From: Palsa-948 sp964481195
Lineage (GTDB): Bacteria; Bacteroidota; Bacteroidia; Palsa-948
Direction: 5' to 3'
NCBI GenBank assembly: GCA_964481195.1
Contig: CAYZTB010000011.1
Span: 1 to 64,000, forward strand
DNA: 64,000 bases
Shown here in pieces: positions 17,144 through 27,308 of this stretch. Made by a program: the position numbers and the translations under genes. Position 1 is the stretch's first letter. The number at the start of each line of letters is the position of its first letter. Below the pieces are notes generated by a model, which saw nothing but the letters and a program-made list of their open reading frames with translations, had not been told where the DNA came from and did no database searches.

Positions 17144-18529
17144 ATGAAAAAGCTAAGATACTTTGTTTCGTTTTGCCTATGTTTGAGCTTTGTTAGTTTA
17201 CTAGCTCAAAGCGATAAATCTAAAGTCGACAAAGTAAAAGAAATTGTTGTTGAAGAAAGTGGCATCCATCCTTTGTCGTCAGATAGAAATGATACTGTAA
17301 TTGTAGATTTGGACAATAACGTTGTGGTGTATTCATATCCAAAAGAAACGGCTTCATTTTGGTATAAGATATATGCAAACAAAGATTGCGAAATAACCTT
17401 TGAGATTTTTCCTGCTGAATCAAACAATCGATATAATTATTTTTTATACAAGAAGTCGGGCGATATAGATCTAAAAGATGTTTACGAAAAAAAAATATTT
17501 CCAGTAAGAGCAAATCTGTACATGGATGAAATGGAGAAATCCGGTACTGGATTATCTGAAAGCGCTGAAATAGATTATGCCGATACCACCAAAGAAAAAA
17601 ATACAAAACAATTTTACCATACTGCTTATCATGGCGCAATAACGGCTTTGAAAGGCGATGTGCTTTTGTTGAATATTTACCATATGAGCGGTGAGGATTG
17701 CGGACAGCAATTAATATTAAAATCTAATAACAGATCTCAAACTTTTCAATCGTTATATAGCCCTTGTTACAAATCTCAAATAGCCAGTGTTAAAACTGAA
17801 AAAGTTGTAACTGTTAGAGCTCCACAGGTGGAGGTAGTTAAAGTTGTTTTACCTAACGAAAATGCTATAGCAAGTTATGTAGTGTGGGATAGTTTAAAGC
17901 GCAGCGTAATTGATGCGGAAATTACATGGACTAAGAAACGCAAAAATAGTAACACAACTTTGAAAGGTAGGGGGGATATTGTCTTAGAGAAAAACACCGT
18001 GTATTCAATTCATTTCTCTGCACTTGGATATAAAGATAAAACATCATCAATTGTCACTACCGATTCGATAGCGTCTTTTAAGCATTATGTTTTTTTAACT
18101 CCCATTAAAGAGGGAGAAGATTTTACGATGGATAAAATATATTTTTTCCCAAATACGTACGCTATGCGAGCTGAAGCATCTTCTGAATTAAATAAGCTTT
18201 TAAAATACCTCAAGGAAAATCCTACTGTGAGAATAGAAATACAAGGGTTTACGAATGGCAATAATAGAATTAAAGCATCGCCAGATGATTTTACAGAAGG
18301 AAGTTTTACCGGTACATCAAAAAAACTTTCACAATTAAGAGCATTAAAAATCAAAAGCTTTTTAATGGAAAATGGAGTAGAGGAAGATAGGTTAGTGGCG
18401 AATGGATTCGGAGGCAGCAGAATGATTTACTCTAATCCCCAAAATCAACTGGAAGCAAATAAAAATATTCGAGTAGGGATTTTAGTACTGACTCCTAAAG
18501 AAAACGTAAATCAGGTGGTAAAACGGTAA
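17144..18529 (+). CDS. OmpA-family outer-membrane protein
   Basis: This 461-residue exported protein begins with a signal peptide (MKKLRYFVSFCLCLSFVSLLA, cleaved before QSDK). Residues about 40-220 are an unrecognised beta-rich region. A carboxypeptidase-regulatory-like segment follows (ASYVVWDSLKRSVIDAEITW), and then a C-terminal OmpA-like domain (about 327-450) with KIYFFPNTYAMRAEASSELN. In usual OmpA domains an Asp in GHTD and an Arg in NRRVE hold peptidoglycan. Here the equivalents read GFTN and NKNIRV, so the Asp is missing. It may bind peptidoglycan differently or not at all. It stands alone on the plus strand, 614 bases from rpsU counted from gene end to end. Confidence 0.85.
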   Translation: MKKLRYFVSFCLCLSFVSLLAQSDKSKVDKVKEIVVEESGIHPLSSDRNDTVIVDLDNNVVVYSYPKETASFWYKIYANKDCEITFEIFPAESNNRYNYFLYKKSGDIDLKDVYEKKIFPVRANLYMDEMEKSGTGLSESAEIDYADTTKEKNTKQFYHTAYHGAITALKGDVLLLNIYHMSGEDCGQQLILKSNNRSQTFQSLYSPCYKSQIASVKTEKVVTVRAPQVEVVKVVLPNENAIASYVVWDSLKRSVIDAEITWTKKRKNSNTTLKGRGDIVLEKNTVYSIHFSALGYKDKTSSIVTTDSIASFKHYVFLTPIKEGEDFTMDKIYFFPNTYAMRAEASSELNKLLKYLKENPTVRIEIQGFTNGNNRIKASPDDFTEGSFTGTSKKLSQLRALKIKSFLMENGVEEDRLVANGFGGSRMIYSNPQNQLEANKNIRVGILVLTPKENVNQVVKR

Positions 18530-18624
18530 TCTTTATCATTACTAATTTGTTTGTTACTTATTTCATGCTATAGGTGTGCATAAATTTTTAATTTAGCACT
18601 CTAACTTTATAAAACGAAAATTGC

Positions 18625-19563
18625 ATGAAAGTAACAGTAGTAGGAGCAGGAAATGTAGGCGCAACATGTGCCGATGTAATAGCTCAAAGAGATTATGCCA
18701 ACGAGGTTTGGCTATTAGACATCAAACCAAATTTTGCAGAGGGTAAAGCGCTTGATATTTGGCAAGCAGCACCAATTCATCTTTACGATTCAAGGGTGAA
18801 GGGCAGCACCAATGATTATTCTAAAACGGCTGATTCAGATATTGTAGTTATTACTTCCGGCTTACCGCGTAAGCCGGGTATGAGCAGAGACGATCTTATT
18901 TCTACCAATGCAGGTATCGTTAAGTCTGTTACAGAAAACATTCTTAAATATTCTCCAAATGCTGTTTTAATTATTGTAAGCAATCCGCTTGATGTTATGA
19001 CTTATTGCGCTTACTTGACAGCCAAGAAGCCGTCTTCAAAAGTGTTTGGAATGGCTGGCATTTTAGATACAGCGCGTTATAGAGCGTTTTTAGCAACTGA
19101 ATTGGATTGTTCTCCAAAAGATATTCAAGCAGTGCTTATGGGTGGTCATGGCGACACCATGGTTCCACTTCCTAGGTACACCACAGTTGCTGGAATTCCA
19201 GTTACTGAGTTAGTTGAAAAAGATAAGCTTGATGCTATCATTGAGCGTACGAAGGTAGGTGGAGGAGAAATTGTAAATCTTTTAGGAACCTCTGCGTGGT
19301 ATGCTCCGGGAGCAGCAGCAGCTCAAATGGTAGAGGCGATAGCGTTGGATCAGAAAAGGATATTTCCAGTTTGTGCCATGCTAAATGGTGAGTATGGCTT
19401 GAAAGATATTTACCTTGGCGTGCCAGTTGTACTTGGAAAGAATGGTATTGAGCGAATCATAGAGCTTAAACTTAATGCTGAAGAAAAGAAACACCTAGCT
19501 TCGTCTGCTAAAGCTGTTAAAGAAGTGATGGCTGTGTTAGATAATATGAAAGTTGTTGCTTAA
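18625..19563 (+). CDS. mdh: Malate dehydrogenase
   Basis: This enzyme interconverts malate and oxaloacetate with NAD in the TCA cycle. The 312-residue protein has the Rossmann motif GAGNVGATCADVIAQ (7 onwards), the substrate-binding Arg loop GLPRKPGMSRDDL, NPLDVMTY, and the catalytic His in GGHGDTMVPL near residue 174. The Arg loop identifies it as malate rather than lactate dehydrogenase of the LDH-like group. A strong terminator follows the gene. Confidence 0.95.
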   Translation: MKVTVVGAGNVGATCADVIAQRDYANEVWLLDIKPNFAEGKALDIWQAAPIHLYDSRVKGSTNDYSKTADSDIVVITSGLPRKPGMSRDDLISTNAGIVKSVTENILKYSPNAVLIIVSNPLDVMTYCAYLTAKKPSSKVFGMAGILDTARYRAFLATELDCSPKDIQAVLMGGHGDTMVPLPRYTTVAGIPVTELVEKDKLDAIIERTKVGGGEIVNLLGTSAWYAPGAAAAQMVEAIALDQKRIFPVCAMLNGEYGLKDIYLGVPVVLGKNGIERIIELKLNAEEKKHLASSAKAVKEVMAVLDNMKVVA

Positions 19564-19585
19564 TTCAAAATAGATTTAAAACTTA

Positions 19586-19616
19586 AAGGGTTGAATTTTT
19601 TTCAACCCTTTTTTTT
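19586..19616 (+). terminator. Rho-independent terminator of mdh
   Basis: AAGGGTTGAA (19586-19595) pairs perfectly with TTCAACCCTT (19601-19610) across a TTTTT loop and is followed by an unbroken T-run to 19616. The next gene starts at the very next base. Confidence 0.85.
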
Positions 19617-20045
19617 ATGAAAGCAAATATTCCTATAAAGTTTTTAAAGTTAGAAGATGGCTTTCGTCTATTAATAACTATTCATGTTAATGGAAAAAAA
19701 GTTAATGTATTGATAGATACGGGTGCTTCTAAAACGGTTTTTGATATTTCAAGAAGTGCAAAGTTTGTTTCAAAAAAATTTTTTGAGAAGCACGACCAAC
19801 TTTCTACAGGACTTGGAACCAGCACTATGAAAAGCAAATTGGTTATAATTGAAAGTATTAAGCTTGGAAAAATCAATGTTCGTAACTACAAAACTGTTGT
19901 TATTGATTTAGCTCACGTAAATGTAGCTTATGCTCAATTAAAGGTTAAACCCATAGATGGTGTGTTAGGCTCCGACTTGTTAAAGAAATACAAAGCACTA
20001 ATTGACTACCGTAAAAAAGAATTAAGGTTAGAAGCTAGTCGATAA
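19617..20045 (+). CDS. Retropepsin-like aspartic protease domain protein
   Basis: This 142-residue single-domain protein resembles the retropepsin-like family (gag-asp proteases). The active-site motif is VLIDTGASKTVFD, followed by a flap-like region and the hydrophobic GVLGSDLLKKY motif that closes the fold. Such proteins act as homodimers, each giving one Asp. No signal peptide is seen. Its ATG directly abuts the T-run of the mdh terminator, so its own promoter must overlap mdh or its message is a read-through product. It overlaps the convergent DCC gene by 11 bases. Confidence 0.8.
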   Translation: MKANIPIKFLKLEDGFRLLITIHVNGKKVNVLIDTGASKTVFDISRSAKFVSKKFFEKHDQLSTGLGTSTMKSKLVIIESIKLGKINVRNYKTVVIDLAHVNVAYAQLKVKPIDGVLGSDLLKKYKALIDYRKKELRLEASR

Positions 20046-20442
20046 ATTTCTTTTTTATTTCAGGTGAAGGCATCATACATGATTCCTGTTTTCCCCACCA
20101 TTTATATCTATTTTTGGCAACGATATCATAATAGAAATCCCTAACAAAGGCTGGGAGTATGATGAAGCAAAACGGCAACGCATAAAGTCCTCCTAGATGA
20201 AAACAAGCGTGAAGGCAGGCTGTTGACTTTATGTGAACTTTGTTATTGTAAATAAGTACAACGCTTTTTTGATCTTCAAGAATGTTGTTTTCTTTCAATA
20301 ATGTTTTGGCTGCATTTGATTGAAGCGTAGCAAAAAGAAATTTGTTTTTTTTATCGTGCTTAATAATGAAGTTTATCCACTTATTGCAAAAGTTGCAAAC
20401 GCCATCAAAAAGAAGAATTACTTTTTGCTCTTGCGAATTCAT
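20035..20442 (-). CDS. DCC-family thiol-disulfide oxidoreductase (DUF393)
   Basis: The 135-residue protein starts with the family hallmark LLFDGVCNFCNKWINF, giving the DxxCxxC thioredoxin-like motif, and continues with DKKNKFLFATLQSNAAK and a C-terminal YDIVAKNRYKWWGK block typical of DUF393. Its physiological substrate is not known. It lies 3 bases after the haem/propeller lipoprotein gene on the same strand, so the two may be co-transcribed. Confidence 0.9.
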   Translation of the reverse strand: MNSQEQKVILLFDGVCNFCNKWINFIIKHDKKNKFLFATLQSNAAKTLLKENNILEDQKSVVLIYNNKVHIKSTACLHACFHLGGLYALPFCFIILPAFVRDFYYDIVAKNRYKWWGKQESCMMPSPEIKKKFID

Positions 20443-20445
20443 TTT

Positions 20446-21906
20446 TTAAGGTCTTACCGCAATGGAGTAGGGGTCGGCAGCGAGTTCAATTCTTTTATCC
20501 TGGATAACCTGCAGGGTGTTCAGGTTAATAAAGCTGATGAATCCATTTGTGCCACCGCAGTTACTGGTGTGATGCGGAATTGATCCGGTGCTAATATTTC
20601 TATTAGCAACGTACACAAGGTTATTGGCGTCATCCACGGCAATGCCATGTGGCTCAGACATATTGATGCGTAGGTTTGCTACTTTAGTGAGTGTGGTGTA
20701 ATCTATAACAGTAACTGAGCCTCTGTTTGTAGATGGACCTGTAGAATCATATTCACAAGTAACAAATAAATAAGGTTTAGTTTTTGAGAAACTCATTTCC
20801 TGAGGGAAAGCGCCAACAGGTATAGCAGCTGCTAGTCCATCGTCAGAAATTCTCATTACACGAACTTCATTGCTGCGTTGGCAGGTAACAAAGTAATGTA
20901 AATTATCTGGCGAAAAAGCAATTTCATGTGGGTCAAAAAGTGAAGTTGGACTGGGAATGGCAGGAGGATTTAATGCTTTCTGTTCAAAGGACCCAGGGTC
21001 ATTTACGGGAATTTTGTGAATATAATTTCCAAGTTGAGCAGTAACGTAAAGCGTATCGCCACCTGGATTAATTGCAGAACCGTGCGCATCCCAAAATCCA
21101 GACCAAGGGGATCCACCTAAAAGTGTCATGCTTTCAAGATCGATGTAAGCAATTTTACCATCTGGATTCCAATCAACAGCAAAAGCGTGTTTAGAATCGT
21201 TGCTAATTGTTAATGTATTCCAAGAACCCACAGGAAGTGTTACGGCTCCAACATAAGAATCATCCGATGCTCTGTATTTTTGTAATACAGTAGATGCAGC
21301 GCTGAAAACAGTATACCAATATTTACCATCAGGTGAAACTTTAATCATGTGTGGGGATTCAATTTGAGGACTAACCCCAACATCAACGTATCTCATTTGA
21401 AGTTGTGTAGCTGCATCAAATACAGTTACTACATCACATGCTTGATTTGTTACGTACACTTTGCTTCTGTTTGAGTTTCCGGAAAAAGCAATTTTGCCAT
21501 CGGAGTTTGGCGCTCCAGCATTTATCCAGTTCGTTAGGATTTCCATTTCTGCTTTGCTGAGTGGAGGTTTATTATAAGGCATTAGCGGATTGTTAATTGC
21601 GCCTTTTGTAGGGTCATTATTTGTAAAAAGAAAAAGTGTGCTATAGTCATGACGAAAAGGAATACATGCTGCACCGTTTCTATCTCCTTGAAACAATTCA
21701 TCCCAGCTTTGTAAGGAGAGACCCGAAGCAGCTTCTTTGCTAGTTGTTGTATGGCAACCAGGAGTTGCGCATTTAGTTTGTAAAATATGATTTACCTCTG
21801 GAGGGAACCCGTTTGAAATCACTCCCTTGTCTTTGCTACATGTTGTGAAAAGCATTGTAGCAACTACAATAGCAAGTAGTGACAATAATGAGAATTTGCT
21901 TTTCAT
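20446..21906 (-). CDS. Lipoprotein with c-type haem motif and YncE-like beta-propeller
   Basis: The 486-residue protein starts with a lipoprotein signal (lipobox around LFTTCSKDKG, Cys about residue 23). The N-terminal part has a haem-c-like site in QTKCATPGCHTT, a CX4CH spacing rather than CXXCH, and MPYNKPPLSKAEMEILTNWI, a normal end for small cytochrome domains. From about residue 140 a seven-bladed YVTN/YncE-like propeller follows (repeats such as SPDGKYWYTVF, SPDNLHYFVTC, DANNLVYVANR). The function is unknown; electron transfer or metal sensing at the outer membrane is a guess. Confidence 0.8.
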   Translation of the reverse strand: MKSKFSLLSLLAIVVATMLFTTCSKDKGVISNGFPPEVNHILQTKCATPGCHTTTSKEAASGLSLQSWDELFQGDRNGAACIPFRHDYSTLFLFTNNDPTKGAINNPLMPYNKPPLSKAEMEILTNWINAGAPNSDGKIAFSGNSNRSKVYVTNQACDVVTVFDAATQLQMRYVDVGVSPQIESPHMIKVSPDGKYWYTVFSAASTVLQKYRASDDSYVGAVTLPVGSWNTLTISNDSKHAFAVDWNPDGKIAYIDLESMTLLGGSPWSGFWDAHGSAINPGGDTLYVTAQLGNYIHKIPVNDPGSFEQKALNPPAIPSPTSLFDPHEIAFSPDNLHYFVTCQRSNEVRVMRISDDGLAAAIPVGAFPQEMSFSKTKPYLFVTCEYDSTGPSTNRGSVTVIDYTTLTKVANLRINMSEPHGIAVDDANNLVYVANRNISTGSIPHHTSNCGGTNGFISFINLNTLQVIQDKRIELAADPYSIAVRP

Positions 21907-21962
21907 AGATTAAAGGTAGAAAAACGTATTTGATATGCAAGTTAAAGGGATGAAATGATTTG

Positions 21963-21970
21963 TAAATTTG
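21963..21970 (+). promoter_or_regulatory. Candidate -7 box upstream of the YdcF-like gene
   Basis: TAAATTTG matches TAnnTTTG and ends 16 bases before the ATG at 21987. No TTTG at the right distance was found upstream, so the call is weak. Confidence 0.35.
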
Positions 21971-21986
21971 TTGCCATTAGAAAAAT

Positions 21987-22754
21987 ATGTTTTTTATACT
22001 TTCCAAAATAATTGCTTTTGTTTTTACTCCCATCATTTGGGTGTTTTCCTTGTTAATTTCATTGTTTTTTATCAAGGATTTAAAGAGAAAGAAAAAAGTA
22101 TTGATTTATGCTGTGTCAGTATTTTACATTTTTACCAATTCATTCATCTTAGAGGAGGTAAACCGAATTTGGGAAATACCCGCAACAAAATATGAAGCAC
22201 TTAAGGTGTACGATGCAGGAATTGTTTTAGGCGGTATATTGGAATATGATGAGCAATTAGAAAGAATTCAGTTTTATAGAAGTGCCGACAGGCTATTTCA
22301 GGCAGTAGCGCTTTATAAAAAGGGATACATAAAAAAAATATTTTTTGTGGGAGGTAGTGGCAGTATTGAATTTGCGCATTTGAAAGAAGGAGTGTTTGTT
22401 AAACAATATTTGCTTACGCTAGGTATTCCTGAAGATGATATTTGGATTGAGAACGAGTCACGTAATACCTATGAGAATGCTGTAAATGCAAAAGAGATAC
22501 TAAGGTCAGGTAACTTGCTTGATGGAAACTTTCTGCTAATCACATCAGGGCAGCACATGCGAAGGTCTTTAGTTTGTTTTAAAAAGCTAGGAATTAATGT
22601 AAGCTCTTATAGTGTGGACAGAATGGCAAGTCCGGTTAGAAGATTCACCTTCGATCACCTATTTATTCCAGATGCGAAAACTATTATGATGTGGAACCCA
22701 CTTATACACGAATGGGTTGGGGTGGTAGCGTATAAGTTGAAAGGATATAGCTAG
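21987..22754 (+). CDS. YdcF/ElyC/SanA-family membrane protein (DUF218)
   Basis: The 255-residue protein has two N-terminal membrane spans (about 1-30 and 35-60) and then the DUF218 domain: AGIVLGGILEYDEQ, IFFVGGSGSIEFAHLKEG, and the family signature ENESRNTYENAVNAKEIL. Relatives such as ElyC and SanA are tied to envelope integrity and peptidoglycan or lipid-carrier metabolism, but the reaction is not established. It is convergent with the M1 peptidase gene, 23 bases away. Confidence 0.9.
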   Translation: MFFILSKIIAFVFTPIIWVFSLLISLFFIKDLKRKKKVLIYAVSVFYIFTNSFILEEVNRIWEIPATKYEALKVYDAGIVLGGILEYDEQLERIQFYRSADRLFQAVALYKKGYIKKIFFVGGSGSIEFAHLKEGVFVKQYLLTLGIPEDDIWIENESRNTYENAVNAKEILRSGNLLDGNFLLITSGQHMRRSLVCFKKLGINVSSYSVDRMASPVRRFTFDHLFIPDAKTIMMWNPLIHEWVGVVAYKLKGYS

Positions 22755-22777
22755 CTAAGTCTTCTTTCCTGCAGTTT

Positions 22778-24508
22778 TTATTTTTGGTTTGTGCCAAATT
22801 CTTTTACAAGGCGTTTATTCTCTTTTGTTCCAAAAAGTTGCGTATAGTTATTGAATGCAATTTCACTATAGGTTTTATTTGAAACAGATAACTTTTGAAC
22901 GTTTGCAGTTGGTTTTAATAGGATTCTTACTAAGCCATCAAGTATTATTTCTGATTGCATAATGAAAGTAGAATCTACCTGTTTCCATTTGTAGTAAAAG
23001 TCAGTTCCATCCCAATAGAATTCAAGAAAAGGAACTTCTCGTTTATTCAAATATTGGCTGAAAAACCAATTCAAATTCCTGCCTGATTTTTCATTTACCA
23101 TTTTTATAAAATCTAGCGAGCTTACTGTTTTGCCGTTATTTTCTACCCGAAACGATTTGAGGATATCAAAAAATATTTTGTCATCAGCAATAACAGTTCG
23201 TAGGGTGTGAAGTATCCAAGCGCCTTTCATGTATACATCGCTATCCTTGTAGTCAAAAAATCTTGCTCCAACAGGGCCAACTACTGGGCGTTTGTTTTTG
23301 ATGAACATGCGGTACATAAGTAAGTAGCGCAAGTAAGCGTTTTCGCCCTGTGTTTTTTCTACAAACAAGGCCTCAGCATAAGTAGCAAACCCTTCGTGCA
23401 GCCAAACATCTGATAAGTCAGATGCAGAAATGCTGTTGCCCCACCATTCGTGAGCGCTTTCGTGCAGTATGATGTAATCAAAGCCGTTGTAACTGTTCTT
23501 GTATCCATTCCCATACGCAATGGCACTTTGATGCTCCATGCCTTCGTATGGAGATTCTACGAGCTTGTAGCCATCGCTATACCAAGGGTATTCACCAAAA
23601 ATTTTTTCATAAAAGGCGATTTGTTCTTTTGCTTGCGCTAAATGTTTTTTTGCTTTTTCCAAATTTGCCGGCAGCACATAATGATTTATAGAAAGTACTT
23701 TACCCGATTCAGCGCTTTTAAGAGAATCTTCAATAAGCGCAAATTTTCCAACGTATATGGTAACATTGTAAAGGTTGATTGGGTTTGAAACATACCATTT
23801 GAAAGTGGTTTTATCGCCATTAGTTTCTTTACCTAAAAATTTACCGTTACTTACAGCTGTTAGATCGCCTGATACTGTAATGTTAATGGCAGCGCTATCG
23901 GGTTCGTCATTGGTAACATCTTTACAAGGCCACCAAAGACTTGCACCTTCTGTTTCGCAGGTTACACCTATCCAGGGGTTTCCTTCTTTATCTTTTTTCC
24001 ATACAAATCCTCCTTTCCAAGGCGGTTTTGGTGCTATCACGGGCTTTCCTTCGTATTCAATTCTGATTTTAAAAATTTCATTTTCTTTTTGCTTTATAGG
24101 TATAAATATTGCCCCGTGGTTTCTGGTGAAGTTTGCTGTAATTAATCCCGTGCCTGTTTCGGTGTGCGACATAAGCGTAGCGTAGCTTATAGATTTCACT
24201 ATCATGTTTTCGAACAAATCAATTTGGATAGTATCTAGGTTTGTAAGTGCTATGGCTCTCATTTCAACTACTCCTTTCAAGTATTTATTCTTCTGGTCAA
24301 CCGTGATGTTTAAATTATAAAAAGTAACATCGTAACTGTTTCTGTATTTTGTATTTTGATCGCCTAGTAACTTGATTGTTTTAGAAAAATGTGGATAGCT
24401 GCCAGGATGTTTTGGATTTTTTACCTGAAGGTGAATGCCAACTAGGGAGCAAGAGGAGAATGTAAAAAGCAGAATGTATGCGAATAGGAGTCGAATGGAA
24501 TGCCTCAT
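22778..24508 (-). CDS. M1-family zinc aminopeptidase, lipoprotein
   Basis: M1 peptidases remove N-terminal residues from peptides using one zinc. The 576-residue protein starts with a lipoprotein signal (FTFSSCSLVG), an N-terminal beta-domain, and then the catalytic domain. The zinc site HESAHEWW is near residue 348 with the third ligand Glu in LHEGFATYAE. The substrate motif is YEGMEHQS in place of the usual GAMEN, as in many Bacteroidota members. The C-terminal helical domain is short. It begins 5 bases after the valS stop on the same strand and may be co-transcribed. Confidence 0.9.
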   Translation of the reverse strand: MRHSIRLLFAYILLFTFSSCSLVGIHLQVKNPKHPGSYPHFSKTIKLLGDQNTKYRNSYDVTFYNLNITVDQKNKYLKGVVEMRAIALTNLDTIQIDLFENMIVKSISYATLMSHTETGTGLITANFTRNHGAIFIPIKQKENEIFKIRIEYEGKPVIAPKPPWKGGFVWKKDKEGNPWIGVTCETEGASLWWPCKDVTNDEPDSAAINITVSGDLTAVSNGKFLGKETNGDKTTFKWYVSNPINLYNVTIYVGKFALIEDSLKSAESGKVLSINHYVLPANLEKAKKHLAQAKEQIAFYEKIFGEYPWYSDGYKLVESPYEGMEHQSAIAYGNGYKNSYNGFDYIILHESAHEWWGNSISASDLSDVWLHEGFATYAEALFVEKTQGENAYLRYLLMYRMFIKNKRPVVGPVGARFFDYKDSDVYMKGAWILHTLRTVIADDKIFFDILKSFRVENNGKTVSSLDFIKMVNEKSGRNLNWFFSQYLNKREVPFLEFYWDGTDFYYKWKQVDSTFIMQSEIILDGLVRILLKPTANVQKLSVSNKTYSEIAFNNYTQLFGTKENKRLVKEFGTNQK

Positions 24509-24513
24509 TAAAT

Positions 24514-27151
24514 TTATTTTATAGAAGCTAGCTGCTCCTCAATAGCTTTAATTTTTGCTTCCGCATCGGCTTGTTTTTTCTTTTCCATATCAATTACTTC
24601 TGCTTTAGCATTCTGAACAAAACGCTCGTTAGCTAATTTTTTTTGTACGGATAGCAAGAAGCCTTTATTGTATTCTAATTCTTTTGACAATCGTTCTACT
24701 TCTTCTGCTACATTAATGGCGATGCCCATCGGAATAAAAAATTCTAAATCCTTAATTAAAAAAGAAAATGCATTATCTGTCTTACTGGCAGTAGGTTCAA
24801 AACTAGATAAGTTTGCAAGTTTGCCGATAATAGTTGGAAATAGAGTATCTAAATTTCCTTTGATAAATAGTTGTTGTTTTTCTTTTGGAGAAATGTTTTT
24901 TGAGTTTCTGAAATTTCGTATTTGAGAAATGGCTTCAATGGATATTTCCATTTTAGAAAGCACATGCTGGTTGATATTAGATTCTGAAGCAGGCCATTTC
25001 GAAATCATAATACTTTCATTTTTATTTCTTTCTTTGGTAAGGTGCCAAAGTTCTTCAGTTAGAAAGGGTATGAAAGGGTGGAGGAGCTGCAATATTTTTT
25101 CAAAAAAGTTGATGGTGGAATCGTAAGTTTTTTTGTCAATGGGGTTAGATTTTCCATCTACATATTCTGGCTTTATCATTTCTAAGTACCAGGCACAAAA
25201 ATCATCCCATACTAATTTGTAAGAGGTCATTAATGCTTCAGACATCCTATATTTTAGATACTGCTCGTTGATTGCTTCTAGCTGCTCACTAAACTTTGCA
25301 CTAAACCAATCAATGGCAATTTTGTTTCCTTCAGACTGTTGTAGCTTTTCATCTACCTCCCACATTTTTACAAGTCGGAACGCATTCCAAATTTTATTTG
25401 AAAAGTTTCTTCCTTGTTCGCAATAGCTTTCATCAAAAGGCAGATCGTTTCCGGCAGGAGAGCAAAGCAGCATTCCTACGCGCACGCCATCTGCTCCGTA
25501 TTTATCAATAAGTTCAATAGGATCGGGAGAATTGCCCAATGATTTAGACATCTTTCTTCCTTGTTTATCGCGCACAATGCCGGTTAGGTAAACATTGCTG
25601 AATGGTTTTTCGCCTCGGTATTCATATCCTGCAATTAGCATGCGGGCAACCCAAAAGAAAAGTATTTCTGGAGCTGTAACTAAATCGTTGGTTGGGTAAT
25701 AATATTTTATATCTGCGTTATTGGGATATTTAAATCCATCAAAAATTGAAATGGGCCATAGCCAAGAAGAGAACCAGGTGTCTAGTACATCTTCATCTTG
25801 CTTGATAGTTCCTGGTTCTTGATTCTTATTCTGAATTTTAAATAGTGCTAATGCCTCATTTTCTGTTTTTGCAACTACGCAATTTCCTTTTTCATTGTAC
25901 CAAGCGGGTATGCGCTGCCCCCACCAAAGCNNNNNNNNNNCGGGAAATACACCAATCGTGTACATTCTCCATCCAGTGTTTGTACGTGTTTAAGAATTTA
26001 TCAGGAATTAGTTTTACATCCCCATTAACCACAGCATCCAATGCAGGCTTGGATATTTCTTTCATGTTCACGAACCATTGTCTGGAAAGTCGTGGTTCAA
26101 TTACGGCATCTGTACGTTCAGAGTATCCTACTTTGTTTTTTATGTCTTCAACTTTAACTAAATTTCCTCTTGCTTCCAGCTCTTTAACAATTTTTTTTCT
26201 GGCAACAAAGCGATCCTCACCAACATAAAACTTGCCAGCTTCGCTCATGGTGCCGTTGGCGTTTATCACATCGATGGTTTCAAGTTTATGTTTGTTTCCA
26301 AGAATGTAATCGTTCGCATCGTGAGCAGGAGTAATTTTTAATGCGCCTGTTCCGAATTCTCTATCCACATATTCGTCAAAAATTATTGGTACAGAGCGCT
26401 CCACTAATGGAACGATGGCGCGCTTGTCTTTTAATTTTGTAAATCGCTCGTCTTCAGGGTGCACACAAATAGCGGTATCGCCAAGGATTGTTTCAGGACG
26501 AGTAGTGGCAATCGTAATAAATTCCGAAGAGTTTTCGATTTTATATTTTACATAAAATAACCTAGAGTTCACCTCTTTGTGATTTACTTCTTCGTCAGAT
26601 ACAGCAGTTAATCCAACAGGATCCCAATTTACCATTCTATGTCCACGGTAAATATGTCCTTTTTTATGTAGGTCAATGAATACATCAATTACTGCTTCGC
26701 TTAAAGATTCCTCCATGGTGAATCGGGTTCGATCCCAATCGCAGGAGCATCCAAGTTTTTTTAGTTGCTCAAGAATGATTCCTCCGTATTTTTCTTTCCA
26801 AGTCCAAGCGTGCTTCAGAAATTCTTCACGAGTAAGGTCTGATTTTTTAATTCCTTGTTCTTTTAAAAGAGCAACCACCCTTGCTTCGGTAGCTATGGAA
26901 GCGTGGTCGGTTCCAGGAACCCAACAAGCATTTTTTCCAAGCATTCTTGCTCTGCGTATCAACACATCTTGAATGGTGTTATTGAGCATATGCCCCATGT
27001 GCAGTACTCCAGTTACGTTTGGAGGAGGAATTGCTATGGTATAGGGCTCGCGTTCATCGGGAGTAGATCGAAAAAGTTTCTTCTCCATCCAATAGGCATA
27101 CCACTTGGATTCTACTTCTATTGAGCTATATGTTTTTGGAATTTCAGACAC
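24514..27151 (-). CDS. valS: Valine-tRNA ligase (interrupted by an assembly gap)
   Basis: ValRS charges tRNA-Val and edits misactivated Thr. The HIGH-type motif is PPNVTGVLHMGHML near residue 50, the editing domain lies in the middle, the KMSKS motif is in GRKMSKSLGNSPDP, and a C-terminal coiled coil ends the protein (EAKIKAIEEQLASIK). Ten N at 25931-25940 break the frame: the first part ends DWCIS plus CG, the second resumes with LWWGQRIPAW. Relatives read DWCISRQLWWGQ, so about three bases are missing and ten N would wrongly shift the frame. With three bases restored the protein is about 876 residues, the normal length. It is not a pseudogene on this evidence. Confidence 0.96.
25931..25940. 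other. Assembly gap (10 N) inside valS
   Basis: Ten N stand for an unresolved join. The flanking codons fit a true gap of about three bases, which would complete Arg-Gln in the conserved DWCISRQLWW stretch. Confidence 0.9.
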
Positions 27152-27308
27152 AAAAATTATTATGGTATAAAAATACTATTTGTTTGGATGTGTAGGTAAA
27201 AAAGAAATTTCAGGATGTGCAATAAATAAATATGCTTCTAAATCTAGCTATTCACGAAGGGATAGAAACTAATAGTTATGCCGATGCGACATATTCTTAC
27301 CAATTGTT

